Assembly: GCF_014211975.1 (NCBI RefSeq)
Contig: NZ_CP060084.1
Span: 2,108,001 to 2,172,000, forward strand
DNA length: 64,000 bases
DNA from: Teredinibacter haidensis
Lineage (GTDB): Bacteria; Pseudomonadota; Gammaproteobacteria; Pseudomonadales; Cellvibrionaceae
Direction of reading: 5' to 3'
In this document: piece by piece, positions 1-7,435 of the stretch
Numbering within the stretch: position 1 is the first letter of the stretch
Layout: each line of letters starts with the position of its first letter
The notes under the pieces: generated by a model
The model's input: the letters and a program-made list of their open reading frames with translations, nothing else
Databases searched by the model: none
What the model was told of the DNA's origin: nothing
Position numbers and translations under genes: made by a program

Positions 1-150
1 ATCATCCCAAGTCACGCTCTGAATCCCAGATTTTTTCTTGAATATCTTCACCCACAGTTCACTTTCTATGGCGTGATTATCTTTGAGCCACCAGCTAAGA
101 TATTTCGGCGATGCAAAGGACATGATTTTCGCCGGATTGGATTTAGGCAT
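1..150 (-). CDS. YdeI-like protein, N-terminal part (cut by window edge)
   Basis: The reading frame starts with ATG at 150 and runs off the left edge after 50 codons, so only the N-terminus is visible. It begins MPKSNPAKIMSFASPKYLSW and continues with an SELWVKIFKKKSG stretch. That stretch matches the start of YdeI/OmpD-associated (DUF1905/bacteriocin-protection-like) proteins, in which a W-x-x-x-x-x-KKGSG segment precedes a CFGWID motif. A complete member of the same family lies at 19930-20523 and shows the same pattern (EIWVGYFRKGSG). The start codon lies about 20 nt beyond an attC-like site, as expected for the first gene of a cassette. Molecular function is not established for this family. 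Family assignment is likely but rests on a short segment. Confidence 0.6.
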   Translation of the reverse strand, partial: MPKSNPAKIMSFASPKYLSWWLKDNHAIESELWVKIFKKKSGIQSVTWDD

Positions 151-168
151 AAGGTTCGATGCTCTTAG

Positions 169-219
169 ATATAACAATATTATTATGCGTGTATTGCAGT
201 ATTAATTTTTAAGTTACTC
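169..219 (-). repeat. attC-like recombination site (short)
   Basis: Read on the minus strand, the segment opens with AGTAAC, is AT-rich and imperfectly palindromic, and ends with GTTATAT. This resembles the R''...R' boxes of a short integron attC site. The stop codon of the upstream gene (214-216) falls inside the site and the next gene starts about 20 nt after it, both typical of gene cassettes. The boxes are degenerate, so this is a moderate call. Confidence 0.42.
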
Positions 220-396
220 GGCAATTATTGAAATGACAATAAAAATTAAGGCAACCCAAGAAAGAATACGCATATATTGAGGGTTGTCTACTGCAGGGCC
301 AAACTCAAAATAGCCGACTAGAGTATTAGTAAGCTTTTCTGCGCCGTTGAAAAATATGACCCACAAGAAAAATAAAATTCCTACGATGTAAAACAC
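214..396 (-). CDS. small two-helix membrane protein, cassette gene
   Basis: A 60-residue protein of unknown function. Residues about 2-17 (FYIVGILFFLWVIFF) and about 42-58 (ILSWVALIFIVISII) are two hydrophobic segments joined by a polar loop (NGAEKLTNTLVGYFEFGPAV). It should therefore sit in the inner membrane as a hairpin. The ATG at 396 has a TAAGGA ribosome-binding-like sequence just upstream and lies about 28 nt after the end of an attC-like site. The stop lies inside the next one. Same-strand packing between such sites is the main argument that this is a real gene. I do not recognise the family. Confidence 0.5.
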   Translation of the reverse strand: MFYIVGILFFLWVIFFNGAEKLTNTLVGYFEFGPAVDNPQYMRILSWVALIFIVISIIAE

Positions 397-423
397 AATG
401 CATTAATCCTTAAGTGCGAATAC

Positions 424-460
424 ACATAACGCCTTGCTCACCCGCGAAGCAATGCTACCT
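424..460 (-). repeat. attC-like site, half preserved
   Basis: On the minus strand the segment ends TGAGCAAGGCGTTATGTG, the classic L'-R' end of gammaproteobacterial attC sites. Just before it a TTGCT...AGCAA pair could form the inner stem. The opposite R'' box is not recognisable. The site follows the stop of the broken gene at 463-795 and precedes the start of the 60-residue gene by about 28 nt. Confidence 0.45.
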
Positions 461-462
461 CT

Positions 463-795
463 TTAACCTTGCCATAAAACTAGACACTTATAGGCAATAA
501 TTTCCTGCATCAGCCGATTCATCATCTGAGAATGTCCTTCGCGGTCATTAATCAACCTCAAGCCCTGAGGCATTGGCGTGCCTCTAGAAAGTTTTACACC
601 CAGCCACACATAGGTGTTTTCTCTATTCTGGTTTTTTGTGAAAGAGACACTCCTTTACCGTTTGAAATCACCATAAGAATCCCGTTTAGTTCGATGGTAT
701 CAATATCGCTGGGGGCTTCTTACATTTTAAAACCTGGGGCCGGTTGAATTAACAAGCCTAAATAGGTCTTCTGGTGAAAAATATAAATCTTCCAT
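463..795 (-). pseudogene. frameshifted cassette gene, about 110 codons
   Basis: A coding frame can be followed from ATG at 795 (MEDLYFSPEDLFRLVNS), with an AAAGGACAG ribosome-binding site ahead of it, to a TAA at 463-465. Two compensating frameshifts interrupt it, one near 718-732 and one near 593-600. After the first shift the frame reads SDIDTIELNGILMVISNGKG. After the second it returns to the starting frame with KLSRGTPMPQGLRLINDREG and ends LVLWQG. The GTP-x-P-x-GL-x-L-x-x-D-x-x-GH pattern recalls small toxin-like proteins of the Tse2/DUF type, but this is only a resemblance. The position between two attC-like sites fits a cassette gene. Either it is decayed or the read has two indels. 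Confidence 0.5.
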
Positions 796-827
796 TTTTT
801 CACTGTCCTTTAGTAATTTGTAGACAT

Positions 828-929
828 TTTAACGCCTCAAACACCAGTTTGGTGATGTTGGCGGTTTTTTTTGGGTGTTTTTTCAAAAAAGTGACAGCAT
901 TTACAAATCCGCGCGCTTTGACTTGTTAT
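828..929 (-). repeat. attC-like site downstream of the GNAT gene
   Basis: This is the best-formed attC-like site in the window. On the minus strand it starts TATAACAAGTCAAAGC and ends GTTTGAGGCGTTAAAA. TCAAA and TTTGA pair as L''/L', and the outer TATAAC and GTTAAAA act as R''/R' boxes, with about 70 nt of variable stem between. The stop codon of the GNAT gene (926-928) lies within its first bases. The next gene begins 33 nt after it. Confidence 0.6.
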
Positions 930-1357
930 ATTTCATTGACCAGCCCAACTTCAAGAGCAAAAGTTTCATCTTCAAATATAGCCATAGCTGTATTCATGCT
1001 CTTGAAACCTAGTTTTCTATAGAAACCTTCCTTGCCTATATTCGCATACAAGATTATTTTTTTATGGCCACTAGATAATGATACAAGTTTATTTATAATT
1101 TCTTTACCTAGCCCTGAGCCTTGAGCATCTGGATGTACCGCCACATCACAAAGGTACGAACAATCAAACCCATCCGCTAATGCTCTACCGACACCGACTA
1201 GATTAGAACCATCAAATATAAAACACTTATACATGCTATTGCTGAAAACAACTTCAAGCCTTTCGGGAGGCTTTTCACCAAGAGGAGCAATTTTATATAA
1301 ATTAGATACCTGATTCCAATCTATTCCCTTTGCATCAAATTTCCAAATTAAATTCAA
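926..1357 (-). CDS. GNAT-family N-acetyltransferase, cassette gene
   Basis: A 143-residue protein with the GNAT fold signature. The segment YLCDVAVHPDAQGSGLGKEI at about residues 67-86 contains the V-x-P-x-x-Q-G-x-G-x-G/A acetyl-CoA pyrophosphate-binding loop (motif A). The motif B region is KKIILYANIGKEGFYRKLGF, ending in the FYRKLGF tyrosine/phenylalanine element. It should transfer an acetyl group from acetyl-CoA to a small-molecule or protein amine; the substrate cannot be told. Length is normal for a single-domain GNAT. An attC-like site lies 22 nt upstream of the ATG and another overlaps the stop, so this is a textbook cassette unit. Confidence 0.85.
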   Translation of the reverse strand: MNLIWKFDAKGIDWNQVSNLYKIAPLGEKPPERLEVVFSNSMYKCFIFDGSNLVGVGRALADGFDCSYLCDVAVHPDAQGSGLGKEIINKLVSLSSGHKKIILYANIGKEGFYRKLGFKSMNTAMAIFEDETFALEVGLVNEI

Positions 1358-1378
1358 AACCTTCTCCTTGCGCCGAGA

Positions 1379-1460
1379 ACATAACGTTTTGCTAAACGGC
1401 GCAGCTTGCTGAGTCCAGTGGAGGCCGTCTTTTGGCCGGAACGATGTTTAATTTGTTATA
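1379..1460 (-). repeat. attC-like site upstream of the GNAT gene
   Basis: On the minus strand it runs from TATAACAAATTAAACATCG to GCAAAACGTTATG. The inner TTAAAC and GTTTAG elements are complementary (L''/L'), TATAAC and CGTTATG form the outer boxes, and a central GGCC-rich palindrome (GGCCAAAAGACGGCC) closes the stem. Size (about 82 bp) and box order fit attC. Confidence 0.55.
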
Positions 1461-1782
1461 AGCGGAACCGAACTTTCTAGTGAGTACCACAATACTTTAA
1501 TCAAAGGCCCTGCTTCAATATTTTGACTTAGCCCACGCAAAGATGGTTGAAACGAAGTCAAACAACCGCCAACAAATTATTTACTAAGCCAAGCTATATT
1601 GTTGTTCTTTAACAATTTGGTTTGGCTGGTATAGCTCGCACCGAGAACGAACACTCTTAACCTCAAACTATGGCGGCCAACAGACGGCCCTTTAGCTTAA
1701 AAGTGGTTCCACAAAAATTTCAGCAAAGCCCCGCACTCAATTGAAACACGTAAAAACCGTACAACCAACTACGACCGATTAT
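1461..1782 (-). other. ORF-less cassette-like unit
   Basis: About 320 bp lie between two attC-like sites and contain no open frame of 60 codons or more on either strand. I see no RNA gene. ORF-less cassettes are known in chromosomal integrons and may carry promoters or small RNAs, but nothing here shows which. Confidence 0.35.
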
Positions 1783-1885
1783 AACGCCTTTGTTAGCTGC
1801 GTTTTGGTCGAAGCGTAGTTTTGCGAAGCCACCCCAAAACGAAGCGTAGACCAAAACAGGAACCTAACCCGATAACATAGTTTGG
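1783..1885 (-). repeat. attC-like site with long palindromic stem
   Basis: On the minus strand the segment contains GGTTAGG near its start and GCTAACAAAGGCGTTATAA at its end. GTTAG/CTAAC can pair as L''/L'. Between them GACCAAAACG and CGTTTTGGTC form an inverted repeat that also carries a repeated GAAGCGTAG element (+ strand). The outer R'' box is unclear. It would be the integrase-proximal end of the array, judging by gene orientation. Confidence 0.42.
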
Positions 1886-2233
1886 TACAACCCACGATAG
1901 GCTCACACGCTTCACCTGTTCAGCATAGTTCCTCGCCAAAGCAAACAGTTGCGCCAGTCAATTATTGTCCAGTCATCACCACATTGTCACCGGCCAACGC
2001 CAACCTCCATCTAATGGCGCGATAACTCCCCTCACTAAGCATTAAAGTCAGCTCAAGCAAGCTAAGGGCAGATTTGAAGCAATACACGCCTATTTAGGTG
2101 TTTTAGGGAGGGCAAATGAATAGGGATGGCTTCGAACGAAACAAACACCGAAAAACGAACCACCGCAGCCGCAGAACGGGGGGCGGAATTCTTTGAGAAA
2201 TATGGACTTAATACGGACTTAAGTTGCAGGCAC
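1886..2233. other. gene-less stretch between cassette array and tRNA-Pro
   Basis: No open frame, tRNA or clear repeat is seen. Integron integrases are usually encoded on the higher-coordinate side of an array in this orientation, and none is present here, so the array appears detached from any platform. Confidence 0.5.
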
Positions 2234-2259
2234 AAAAAAGCCCGCTTAAGTAGCGGGCT
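2234..2259 (-). terminator. rho-independent terminator after tRNA-Pro
   Basis: On the minus strand AGCCCGCT-acttA-AGCGGGCT forms an 8-bp G+C-rich stem followed by a run of T. It lies about 30 nt beyond the 3' end of the tRNA and ends its transcript. Confidence 0.85.
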
Positions 2260-2287
2260 TCTAAGTCGTTGATTTACAACGTTTATT

Positions 2288-2364
2288 TGGTCGGAGTGGC
2301 CGGATTTGAACCGACGACCACCACACCCCCAGTGTGGTGCGCTACCAGGCTGCGCTACACTCCG
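2288..2364 (-). tRNA. tRNA-Pro (GGG anticodon)
   Basis: A 77-nt cloverleaf on the minus strand starting CGGAGTG and ending in an encoded CCA. The acceptor stem CGGAGTG pairs with CACTCCG, the D-arm has AGCGCAGCCTGGTAGCGCA, and the T-arm has GGTTCAAATCC. The anticodon stem is CCACA/TGTGG with loop CTGGGGG, giving anticodon GGG for proline. It reads in the same direction as the upstream merR gene and has its own terminator. Accessory DNA begins directly beyond it, a common arrangement. Confidence 0.95.
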
Positions 2365-2502
2365 ATATTGCTTCGCGTCTTTGATGATGCGAGGCGCACA
2401 TCATACGGATTGAGAGGGTTTATGCAAGATAAAATAGCAGGGTTTTTAGTAACTTTTGCGGTTAGTTAAACGATGCTGTTTTACTTGCAAGCCGAGACTG
2501 AA

Positions 2503-2859
2503 TCAGGATTTCAGTACCGCTAATACCTCTTCCAGCTCTTTGATCATTTCCCGCACGATTTGCGTCATGTCGGCTTCTTCAGGCTTGTCGACCTCGGCTG
2601 TCATTTGCTGACGGGCGCCGCCTATGGTGAAGCCCTGATCGTAGAGCAAGGCGCGAATCTGGCGAATGGTGAGGACGTCTGCACGCTGATAGTAGCGGCG
2701 GTTTCCACGCCTTTTTACCGGTTTCAGCTGGGGAAATTCCTGCTCCCAATAGCGCAGCACATGCGGTTTTACCGCACACAACTCGCTAACTTCTCCAATG
2801 GTGAAGTATCGTTTGCCTGGGATTACGGGTAATTCGTCGTTATTACTCGGTTCCAGCAT
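2503..2859 (-). CDS. MerR-family transcriptional regulator
   Basis: A 118-residue protein with a MerR winged helix-turn-helix at about residues 17-85. The YFTIGEVSELCAVKPHVLRY helix-turn-helix is followed by WEQEFPQL and the wing sequence KRRGNRRYYQRADV. The C-terminal helix (about 90-117, VREMIKELEEVLAVLKS) is short and would dimerise, and there are no cysteines arranged for metal sensing. Its start overlaps the ihfA stop by 17 nt, so it is translationally coupled to that gene. A MerR-type gene in this position after ihfA and before tRNA-Pro is common in gammaproteobacteria. Its effector and targets are not known. Confidence 0.9.
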   Translation of the reverse strand: MLEPSNNDELPVIPGKRYFTIGEVSELCAVKPHVLRYWEQEFPQLKPVKRRGNRRYYQRADVLTIRQIRALLYDQGFTIGGARQQMTAEVDKPEEADMTQIVREMIKELEEVLAVLKS

Positions 2860-3166
2860 ACGCTTCGACTCGTGCCTTTAGTTTCTGACCTGGGCGAAAT
2901 GTTACCACTCTTCTCGCGGTGATGGGGATCTCTTCACCGGTTTTGGGGTTTCGTCCTGGTCGCTGTTTTTTGTCGCGTAAATCAAAATTTCCGAAACCGG
3001 AAAGCTTAACTTGTTCGTTGTGCTCAAGGGCGTTGCGAATTTCTTCAAAGAAGAACTCTACCAATTCTTTGGCTTCACGCTTGTTAAAACCAAGCTCTTC
3101 GTAGAGATTTTCGGCCAAATCGGCTTTGGTTAAAGATTCGTTTTCGCTGTTACCTGAGACTTGCAT
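2843..3166 (-). CDS. ihfA: integration host factor alpha subunit
   Basis: A 107-residue HU/IHF-family DNA-bending protein that pairs with IhfB. The frame shows LTKADLAENLYEELGFNKRE near the N-terminus, the core VKLSGFGNFDLRDKKQRPGR, and the beta-arm NPKTGEEIPITARRVVTFRPG, which contains the intercalating proline. The ATG at 3166 is preferred over an in-frame TTG at 3169 because an AGAGGA ribosome-binding site lies 9 nt before it. The N-terminus (MQVSGNSENES) is a little longer than in E. coli. It overlaps the end of pheT by 17 nt and the start of merR by 17 nt, the usual pheST-ihfA operon. Confidence 0.96.
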   Translation of the reverse strand: MQVSGNSENESLTKADLAENLYEELGFNKREAKELVEFFFEEIRNALEHNEQVKLSGFGNFDLRDKKQRPGRNPKTGEEIPITARRVVTFRPGQKLKARVEAYAGTE

Positions 3167-5543
3167 CAAATTTATCCTCTAGTCGCTCCACTATGGCGGC
3201 CACCGGACTGTTAACTTCGTCCTCGTTAAGAGTGCGTGAAGGATGCTGAAAGGTCAAGTTAAATGCAACACTTTTTCTTTTAGGATCAATACCTTCGCCG
3301 CTATATACGTCAAACACCTTTAAGTTCTTTAGGTGATCGCCTGCGTTCGCTTGGATTTCTTCCATTAATGCAACCGAGGTGACGTCTCTATCTACCAGGA
3401 TAGCTAAATCTCGGCTGACTTCAGGGAATTTTGACAACAATTTGAACGACGGGATTGTCGCTGCAACTATCTTATCTAAATCCAGCTCGAATACGAATAC
3501 ATTTTGTTTTATATCCAGTGCCTTGGTTAGTTGAGGATGAAGAGCCCCCACGTAACCGGCTGATTCGCCCGCCAAGAATACTTCTGCGCACTGGCCAGGA
3601 TGTAATGCAGGGTGCTTTGCCGCCTGGAAGCGGGCCGTTTGGCCGGAGAGGCTTATCAGCGACTCTAGGTCTCCTTTTATATCGTAGAAGTCCACGCCGC
3701 CTTTACTTGCGGTCCAGGTGGCATCATCACGCTCGCCGTAGATCAGGCCTGCTAAGCCTTGGGTTTGCTGTAGGCCGTTGGCTGTTGGTATAAAGCGCAA
3801 CCCTTTCTCGAACAGGCGCACGCGGCTCTGCTGGCGATTAATGTTTCTACGTAGCGCGTCTACCAGCCCAGGGAGTATGGATGTACGCATGGTGCTCATG
3901 TCGGCACTGATTGGGTTGAGTAGTTCCACCGCAGCATGTTCCTGCTCACCGGCAAAAAGTTTATGGAGTTTCGGGTCGATAAAGCTATAGGTGATTGCTT
4001 CCTGGTAGCCTCTGGCGATTAGTTGTCTCGCCAGACGGTCTTCTGGTAACTGGCTTTCTTCTAGCCTGGGCAGTGCTGCCGGAATCCGCATTTTTGTGGT
4101 GGGTAGTTGGTTGTATCCGTAGATTCGCGCCAACTCTTCCAGCAGGTCGGCTTCGATGGCGATATCGAAGCGGTAGCTTGGCACTTCAAATACCCAGCTG
4201 TTGTCGATTTCGCTCTGTAGGACCAATCCGAGTCGAGTAAGAATATCGACCACTTCTTCGTCGGGGATGGCGAAACCGAGCCCCGCTTGTATGCGCGGCT
4301 TTTTCAGTGTGACGGTTCGCGCCGAGGGCAGTTCATCTGCCAGCTCTTCGCAAACGACCGGGCCGGGTGTACCACCGACGATGTCGACCAGTAGCTGGGT
4401 GGCTCGCTCTATTGCGGTTTGCGCTCCATCGTAGTCGACGCCGCGTTCAAAGCGGTGTGAAGAATCGGTGTGCAGGCCGTATGAGCGAGCTTTGCCGGCA
4501 ATGGCGATGGGGTTAAAGAATGCGCTTTCGAGGAATATGTCCTGTGTTTTGTCGCTTACCGAGCTGGATTCACCACCCATAATACCGGCCATGGCCAGGG
4601 GGCCGCTGTTGTCGGCAATAATCAGTGTTTCTGCTTTTAGCTCTATTTCCTGACCGTCCAGTAAGGTAATTTTTTCACCTTGTTCTGCCATGCGAACGCG
4701 AATACCGGAATCCAGTTTGGCTAGGTCGAAGGCATGCATGGGCTGGCCCAGCTCTAGCAGCAGGTAGTTGGTTACGTCTACGACTGCATCTATAGAGCGG
4801 AGGCCGCTGCGGCGCAATCTTTCTTGCAGCCACTGAGGGCTGGGCTTGCTGATATCAATACCTTTTATTACGCGGCCCACGTAGCGCGAACAGGCACTGC
4901 CCGCCTGCAGGCTTACGGGGAAGGTATCGTCGCAAGTGCTGGCAACCGGTTTAATGTCGGGTGCGCTAACGGTAGCTTTGTTTAATACGCCCACTTCGCG
5001 AGCCAAGCCTTTCAGACTCAGGCAATCACTGCGATTGGGTGTGAGGTCGACGTCGATAATGGCATCGTCCAGGTCGAGATATTCACGAAAATCGACGCCC
5101 ACTGGTGCATCGGCTGCGAGCTCCATCAGGCCGGAATCATCGGTCCCTACCTGTAGCTCTGTTTCGCCACAGAGCATGCCCATGGATTCAACACCGCGTA
5201 ACTTTGCCTTTTTGATTTTGAACGCTTTACCGTCGTCCCCTGGAGGTAAGCTCGCACCGACTAATGCGAAGGGAATTTTGATTCCAACACGCGCGTTAGG
5301 CGCACCGCAGACAACTTGCTTGGTTCCCTCTGGTGAACCCGCTACCTGGCATACACGTAGCTTGTCGGCATCTGGGTGCTGTTCAACTTCGAGAATTTCT
5401 CCCACCACGACTTTGCTAAACTCACCGGCAACACTTTCTACGGCGTCGACCTCTAGGCCCGCCATGGTGAGCTGGTCAATAAGTTCTTGTGTACTAACGG
5501 TAGGATTTACCCAGGTTCTTAACCAGGATTCACTGAATTTCAT
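3150..5543 (-). CDS. pheT: phenylalanyl-tRNA synthetase beta subunit
   Basis: A 797-residue subunit of the alpha2-beta2 enzyme that charges tRNA-Phe. Domains in order: B1 at about 1-38 (MKFSESWLRTWVNP); an EMAP-like tRNA-binding domain at about 39-150 (ILEVEQHPDADKLRVCQV, CGAPNARVG); B3/B4 editing at about 210-390; B5 at about 400-475 (YRFDIAIEADLLEELARIYG); the class II-like core; and a C-terminal FDX-ACB anticodon-binding domain at about 705-797 (FPEVSRDLAILVDRDV). I start it at the ATG at 5543 because the 18 codons further upstream do not fit the family N-terminus. Length is normal (E. coli 795). It follows pheS after a 111-nt spacer and overlaps ihfA. Confidence 0.97.
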   Translation of the reverse strand: MKFSESWLRTWVNPTVSTQELIDQLTMAGLEVDAVESVAGEFSKVVVGEILEVEQHPDADKLRVCQVAGSPEGTKQVVCGAPNARVGIKIPFALVGASLPPGDDGKAFKIKKAKLRGVESMGMLCGETELQVGTDDSGLMELAADAPVGVDFREYLDLDDAIIDVDLTPNRSDCLSLKGLAREVGVLNKATVSAPDIKPVASTCDDTFPVSLQAGSACSRYVGRVIKGIDISKPSPQWLQERLRRSGLRSIDAVVDVTNYLLLELGQPMHAFDLAKLDSGIRVRMAEQGEKITLLDGQEIELKAETLIIADNSGPLAMAGIMGGESSSVSDKTQDIFLESAFFNPIAIAGKARSYGLHTDSSHRFERGVDYDGAQTAIERATQLLVDIVGGTPGPVVCEELADELPSARTVTLKKPRIQAGLGFAIPDEEVVDILTRLGLVLQSEIDNSWVFEVPSYRFDIAIEADLLEELARIYGYNQLPTTKMRIPAALPRLEESQLPEDRLARQLIARGYQEAITYSFIDPKLHKLFAGEQEHAAVELLNPISADMSTMRTSILPGLVDALRRNINRQQSRVRLFEKGLRFIPTANGLQQTQGLAGLIYGERDDATWTASKGGVDFYDIKGDLESLISLSGQTARFQAAKHPALHPGQCAEVFLAGESAGYVGALHPQLTKALDIKQNVFVFELDLDKIVAATIPSFKLLSKFPEVSRDLAILVDRDVTSVALMEEIQANAGDHLKNLKVFDVYSGEGIDPKRKSVAFNLTFQHPSRTLNEDEVNSPVAAIVERLEDKFDASLR

Positions 5544-5654
5544 TGTTTTAGGCTCTGTTGGTGCGGGATTCAACGTTCCCGCTTCGTTTTTTATCAATTT
5601 CGCAATCGCCAGGAAGTCGCCTTTGGCGGCGCTCCGGCGAGGTTTTGCTCTGCC

Positions 5655-6668
5655 TTAGAACTGCTTCAAGAAATCGAGATCGTTTTCGAAAAACAGCCGC
5701 AAATCATTTACGCCATAGCGCAGCATGGCCAAACGTTCTACGCCCATTCCAAAGGCAAACCCTGTGTACTTTTCTGCATCGACATTGCAGGATTCAAAGA
5801 CGTTGGGATGAACCATGCCGCAGCCCATCACTTCGAGCCAACCGGTATTTTTACAGATACGACAGCCTTTACCACCACAGTTGGTGCACTGAATATCGAC
5901 TTCAGCAGAAGGTTCTGTAAACGGGAAATAAGACGGGCGAAAGCGTACGGGTACGTCGGCTTCGAAGAAGGATTTTAAAAATTGATCGACGGTACCTTTC
6001 AGGTCAGCAAAGCTGATTTCAGTATCCACAACCAGCCCTTCCACCTGATGGAACATCGGGGTATGGGTTAGATCTGAATCGCAGCGGTATACGCGACCAG
6101 GGCAAATCACCTGGATCGGTGGCTCCTGGGTGAGCATGGTGCGCACTTGTACTGGCGAGGTGTGGGTACGCAGTACATGCGTTTCGTCGATATAAAAAGT
6201 ATCGTGCATCGCCCTGGCCGGGTGATGGGACGGAATATTCAGGGCTTCAAAGTTGTGGAAATCGTCTTCAATTTCTGGCCCTTCTGCGATTTTGTAACCG
6301 ACAGCCGTAAAAATATTCTCTATTCGCTGCAGTGTGCGAGTAACAGGGTGTAAGCCACCCAGTTCAGCTCGACGACCGGATAGGCTGACATCGATTGTTT
6401 CGGACGCTAGCTTGGCGTCGATAGCCGCGTTTTCCAAGGTCTGCTTACGCAGGTTGATTTGCTCCTGCACACTGGCTTTGGATTTGTTAATTTCTGCTCC
6501 GGCTGCGGGCCTTTCTTCTGCGGTTAATTTACCCAAGCCTTTCAGTAAGCCAGTTAACTGGCCTTTTTTACCCAGGTAATTAACACGCACGCTATCTAGC
6601 GAGGCCAGATCTTGTGCTTCGTTTACCAGGTTAACTGCTTCGTTTGTTAATTCTTTTAGGTTTTCCAT
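5655..6668 (-). CDS. pheS: phenylalanyl-tRNA synthetase alpha subunit
   Basis: A 337-residue catalytic subunit. The N-terminal coiled coil at about 1-85 contacts tRNA. The class II catalytic core follows, with SHHPARAMHDTFYI around residues 145-160, RTHTSPVQVRTML, the motif 2 region GRVYRCDSDLTHTPMFHQVE, and the motif 3 end GMGVERLAMLRYGVNDLRLF. A CTNCGGKGCRICKNTGW segment gives the four-cysteine pattern seen in many proteobacterial PheS. It starts at ATG 6668 about 105 nt after the attenuator-like hairpin that follows rplT. It acts in the cytoplasm with PheT. Confidence 0.97.
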   Translation of the reverse strand: MENLKELTNEAVNLVNEAQDLASLDSVRVNYLGKKGQLTGLLKGLGKLTAEERPAAGAEINKSKASVQEQINLRKQTLENAAIDAKLASETIDVSLSGRRAELGGLHPVTRTLQRIENIFTAVGYKIAEGPEIEDDFHNFEALNIPSHHPARAMHDTFYIDETHVLRTHTSPVQVRTMLTQEPPIQVICPGRVYRCDSDLTHTPMFHQVEGLVVDTEISFADLKGTVDQFLKSFFEADVPVRFRPSYFPFTEPSAEVDIQCTNCGGKGCRICKNTGWLEVMGCGMVHPNVFESCNVDAEKYTGFAFGMGVERLAMLRYGVNDLRLFFENDLDFLKQF

Positions 6669-6773
6669 ATTTAAAATGCGGAGCGTTCGCTTCGCTCTCT
6701 GCTAGAGCGCCTGCTATGCAGGCTTCTGGAATACAGAACGCTATATTTATAAAGTGGGCGCCCTATTATTAAA

Positions 6774-6804
6774 TAAAAAAAGGAAGTGCCGAAGCCCTTC
6801 CTTT
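6774..6804 (-). terminator. intercistronic terminator or attenuator between rplT and pheS
   Basis: On the minus strand AAAGGAAG-GGCTTCGGCA-CTTCC followed by seven T forms a stem with a UUCG-type loop and a U tract. It lies 42 nt after rplT and 105 nt before pheS. In E. coli the equivalent position holds the pheM leader and attenuator that controls pheST. No convincing Phe-rich leader peptide is visible here. Confidence 0.75.
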
Positions 6805-6817
6805 CTGATTGTTTTAC

Positions 6818-6843
6818 AAAATCACAGGTTGCCCTGTGATTTT
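6818..6843 (-). other. hairpin directly after rplT
   Basis: AAAATCACAGG and CCTGTGATTTT form a perfect 11-bp inverted repeat with a 4-nt loop, 2 nt after the rplT stop codon. It has no T tract. It could protect the 3' end of the rplT message or pair alternatively with the terminator hairpin downstream. Confidence 0.6.
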
Positions 6844-6845
6844 GA

Positions 6846-7205
6846 TCAAGCAGCGAGTGCTTCTTTTGCTTTGCTGACAATAGCGGCAAATGCTGGCTTA
6901 TCGTGGATAGCCAAATCGGCTAATACGCGACGGTCCAAAGTAATATCGGCTTTCTTCAGGCCAGCAATCAGACGACTGTAGCTTACGCCTTCAACACGAG
7001 ACTGGGCGTTGATACGAGTGATCCACAGAGCTCGGAAATTACGCTTTTTATTGCGACGGTCGCGATAAGCGTATTGACCAGCCTTGATAACGGCTTGTTT
7101 CGCTACGCGGAATACGCGTGAACGAGCACCATAATAACCTTTTGCTGCTTTTAAAACTTTCTTGTGGCTGCGGCGTGCCACTACTCCACGTTTTACACGT
7201 GCCAT
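6846..7205 (-). CDS. rplT: 50S ribosomal protein L20
   Basis: A 119-residue basic protein with the full L20 sequence: MARVKRGVVARRSHKK, then KAAKGYYGARSRVFRVAKQA, FRALWITRINAQSRVEGVSY and a C-terminal helical domain ending KAKEALAA. It binds 23S rRNA early in large-subunit assembly. In enterobacteria it also represses the rpmI-rplT message. AAGGAA lies 6 nt before the ATG. It is 35 nt downstream of rpmI. Confidence 0.98.
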   Translation of the reverse strand: MARVKRGVVARRSHKKVLKAAKGYYGARSRVFRVAKQAVIKAGQYAYRDRRNKKRNFRALWITRINAQSRVEGVSYSRLIAGLKKADITLDRRVLADLAIHDKPAFAAIVSKAKEALAA

Positions 7206-7240
7206 ATTAATTCCTTATTCAAAAAATAGTGGGGGCCAAA

Positions 7241-7435
7241 TTACTTGGCACGCAACATACGATCTACCGAAGTAGTATCAGCAGCAGTAACCATACTGGT
7301 ACCGCGCAGCTGACGCTTACGCTTGGTAGTCATTTTGGTAAGGATGTGGCTCTTGTAAGCGCTTTTGCGTTTATAGCCACCTGCGGTTTTTTTAAACCGT
7401 TTAGCGGCACCGCTATGTACTTTAGCTTTTGGCAT
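7241..7435 (-). CDS. rpmI: 50S ribosomal protein L35
   Basis: A 64-residue basic protein beginning MPKAKVHSGAAKRFKKTAGG and containing the KRKSAYKSHILTKMTTKRKRQLRG stretch split by the usual positions. It is the normal length for L35. A GGAGAA ribosome-binding site lies 7 nt ahead of the ATG. It sits between infC and rplT, as in nearly all gammaproteobacteria. Confidence 0.97.
   Translation of the reverse strand: MPKAKVHSGAAKRFKKTAGGYKRKSAYKSHILTKMTTKRKRQLRGTSMVTAADTTSVDRMLRAK

Noticed and set aside
532..747. 71-codon plus-strand frame
   Set aside because: The opposite strand carries a coherent, though frameshifted, gene with a ribosome-binding site and cassette position.
2269..2469. 66-codon plus-strand frame
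   Set aside because: It covers the complement of tRNA-Pro; the VAGFEPTTT start is the usual false translation of a tRNA.
4936..5658. 240-codon plus-strand open frame
   Set aside because: It lies antisense to pheT and reads as a composition-driven shadow; pheT is certain.
6671..6889. Phe-containing leader peptide before pheS
   Set aside because: The frame overlaps rplT and passes through the terminator U tract (FFY codons come from the T run); no ribosome-binding site supports it.
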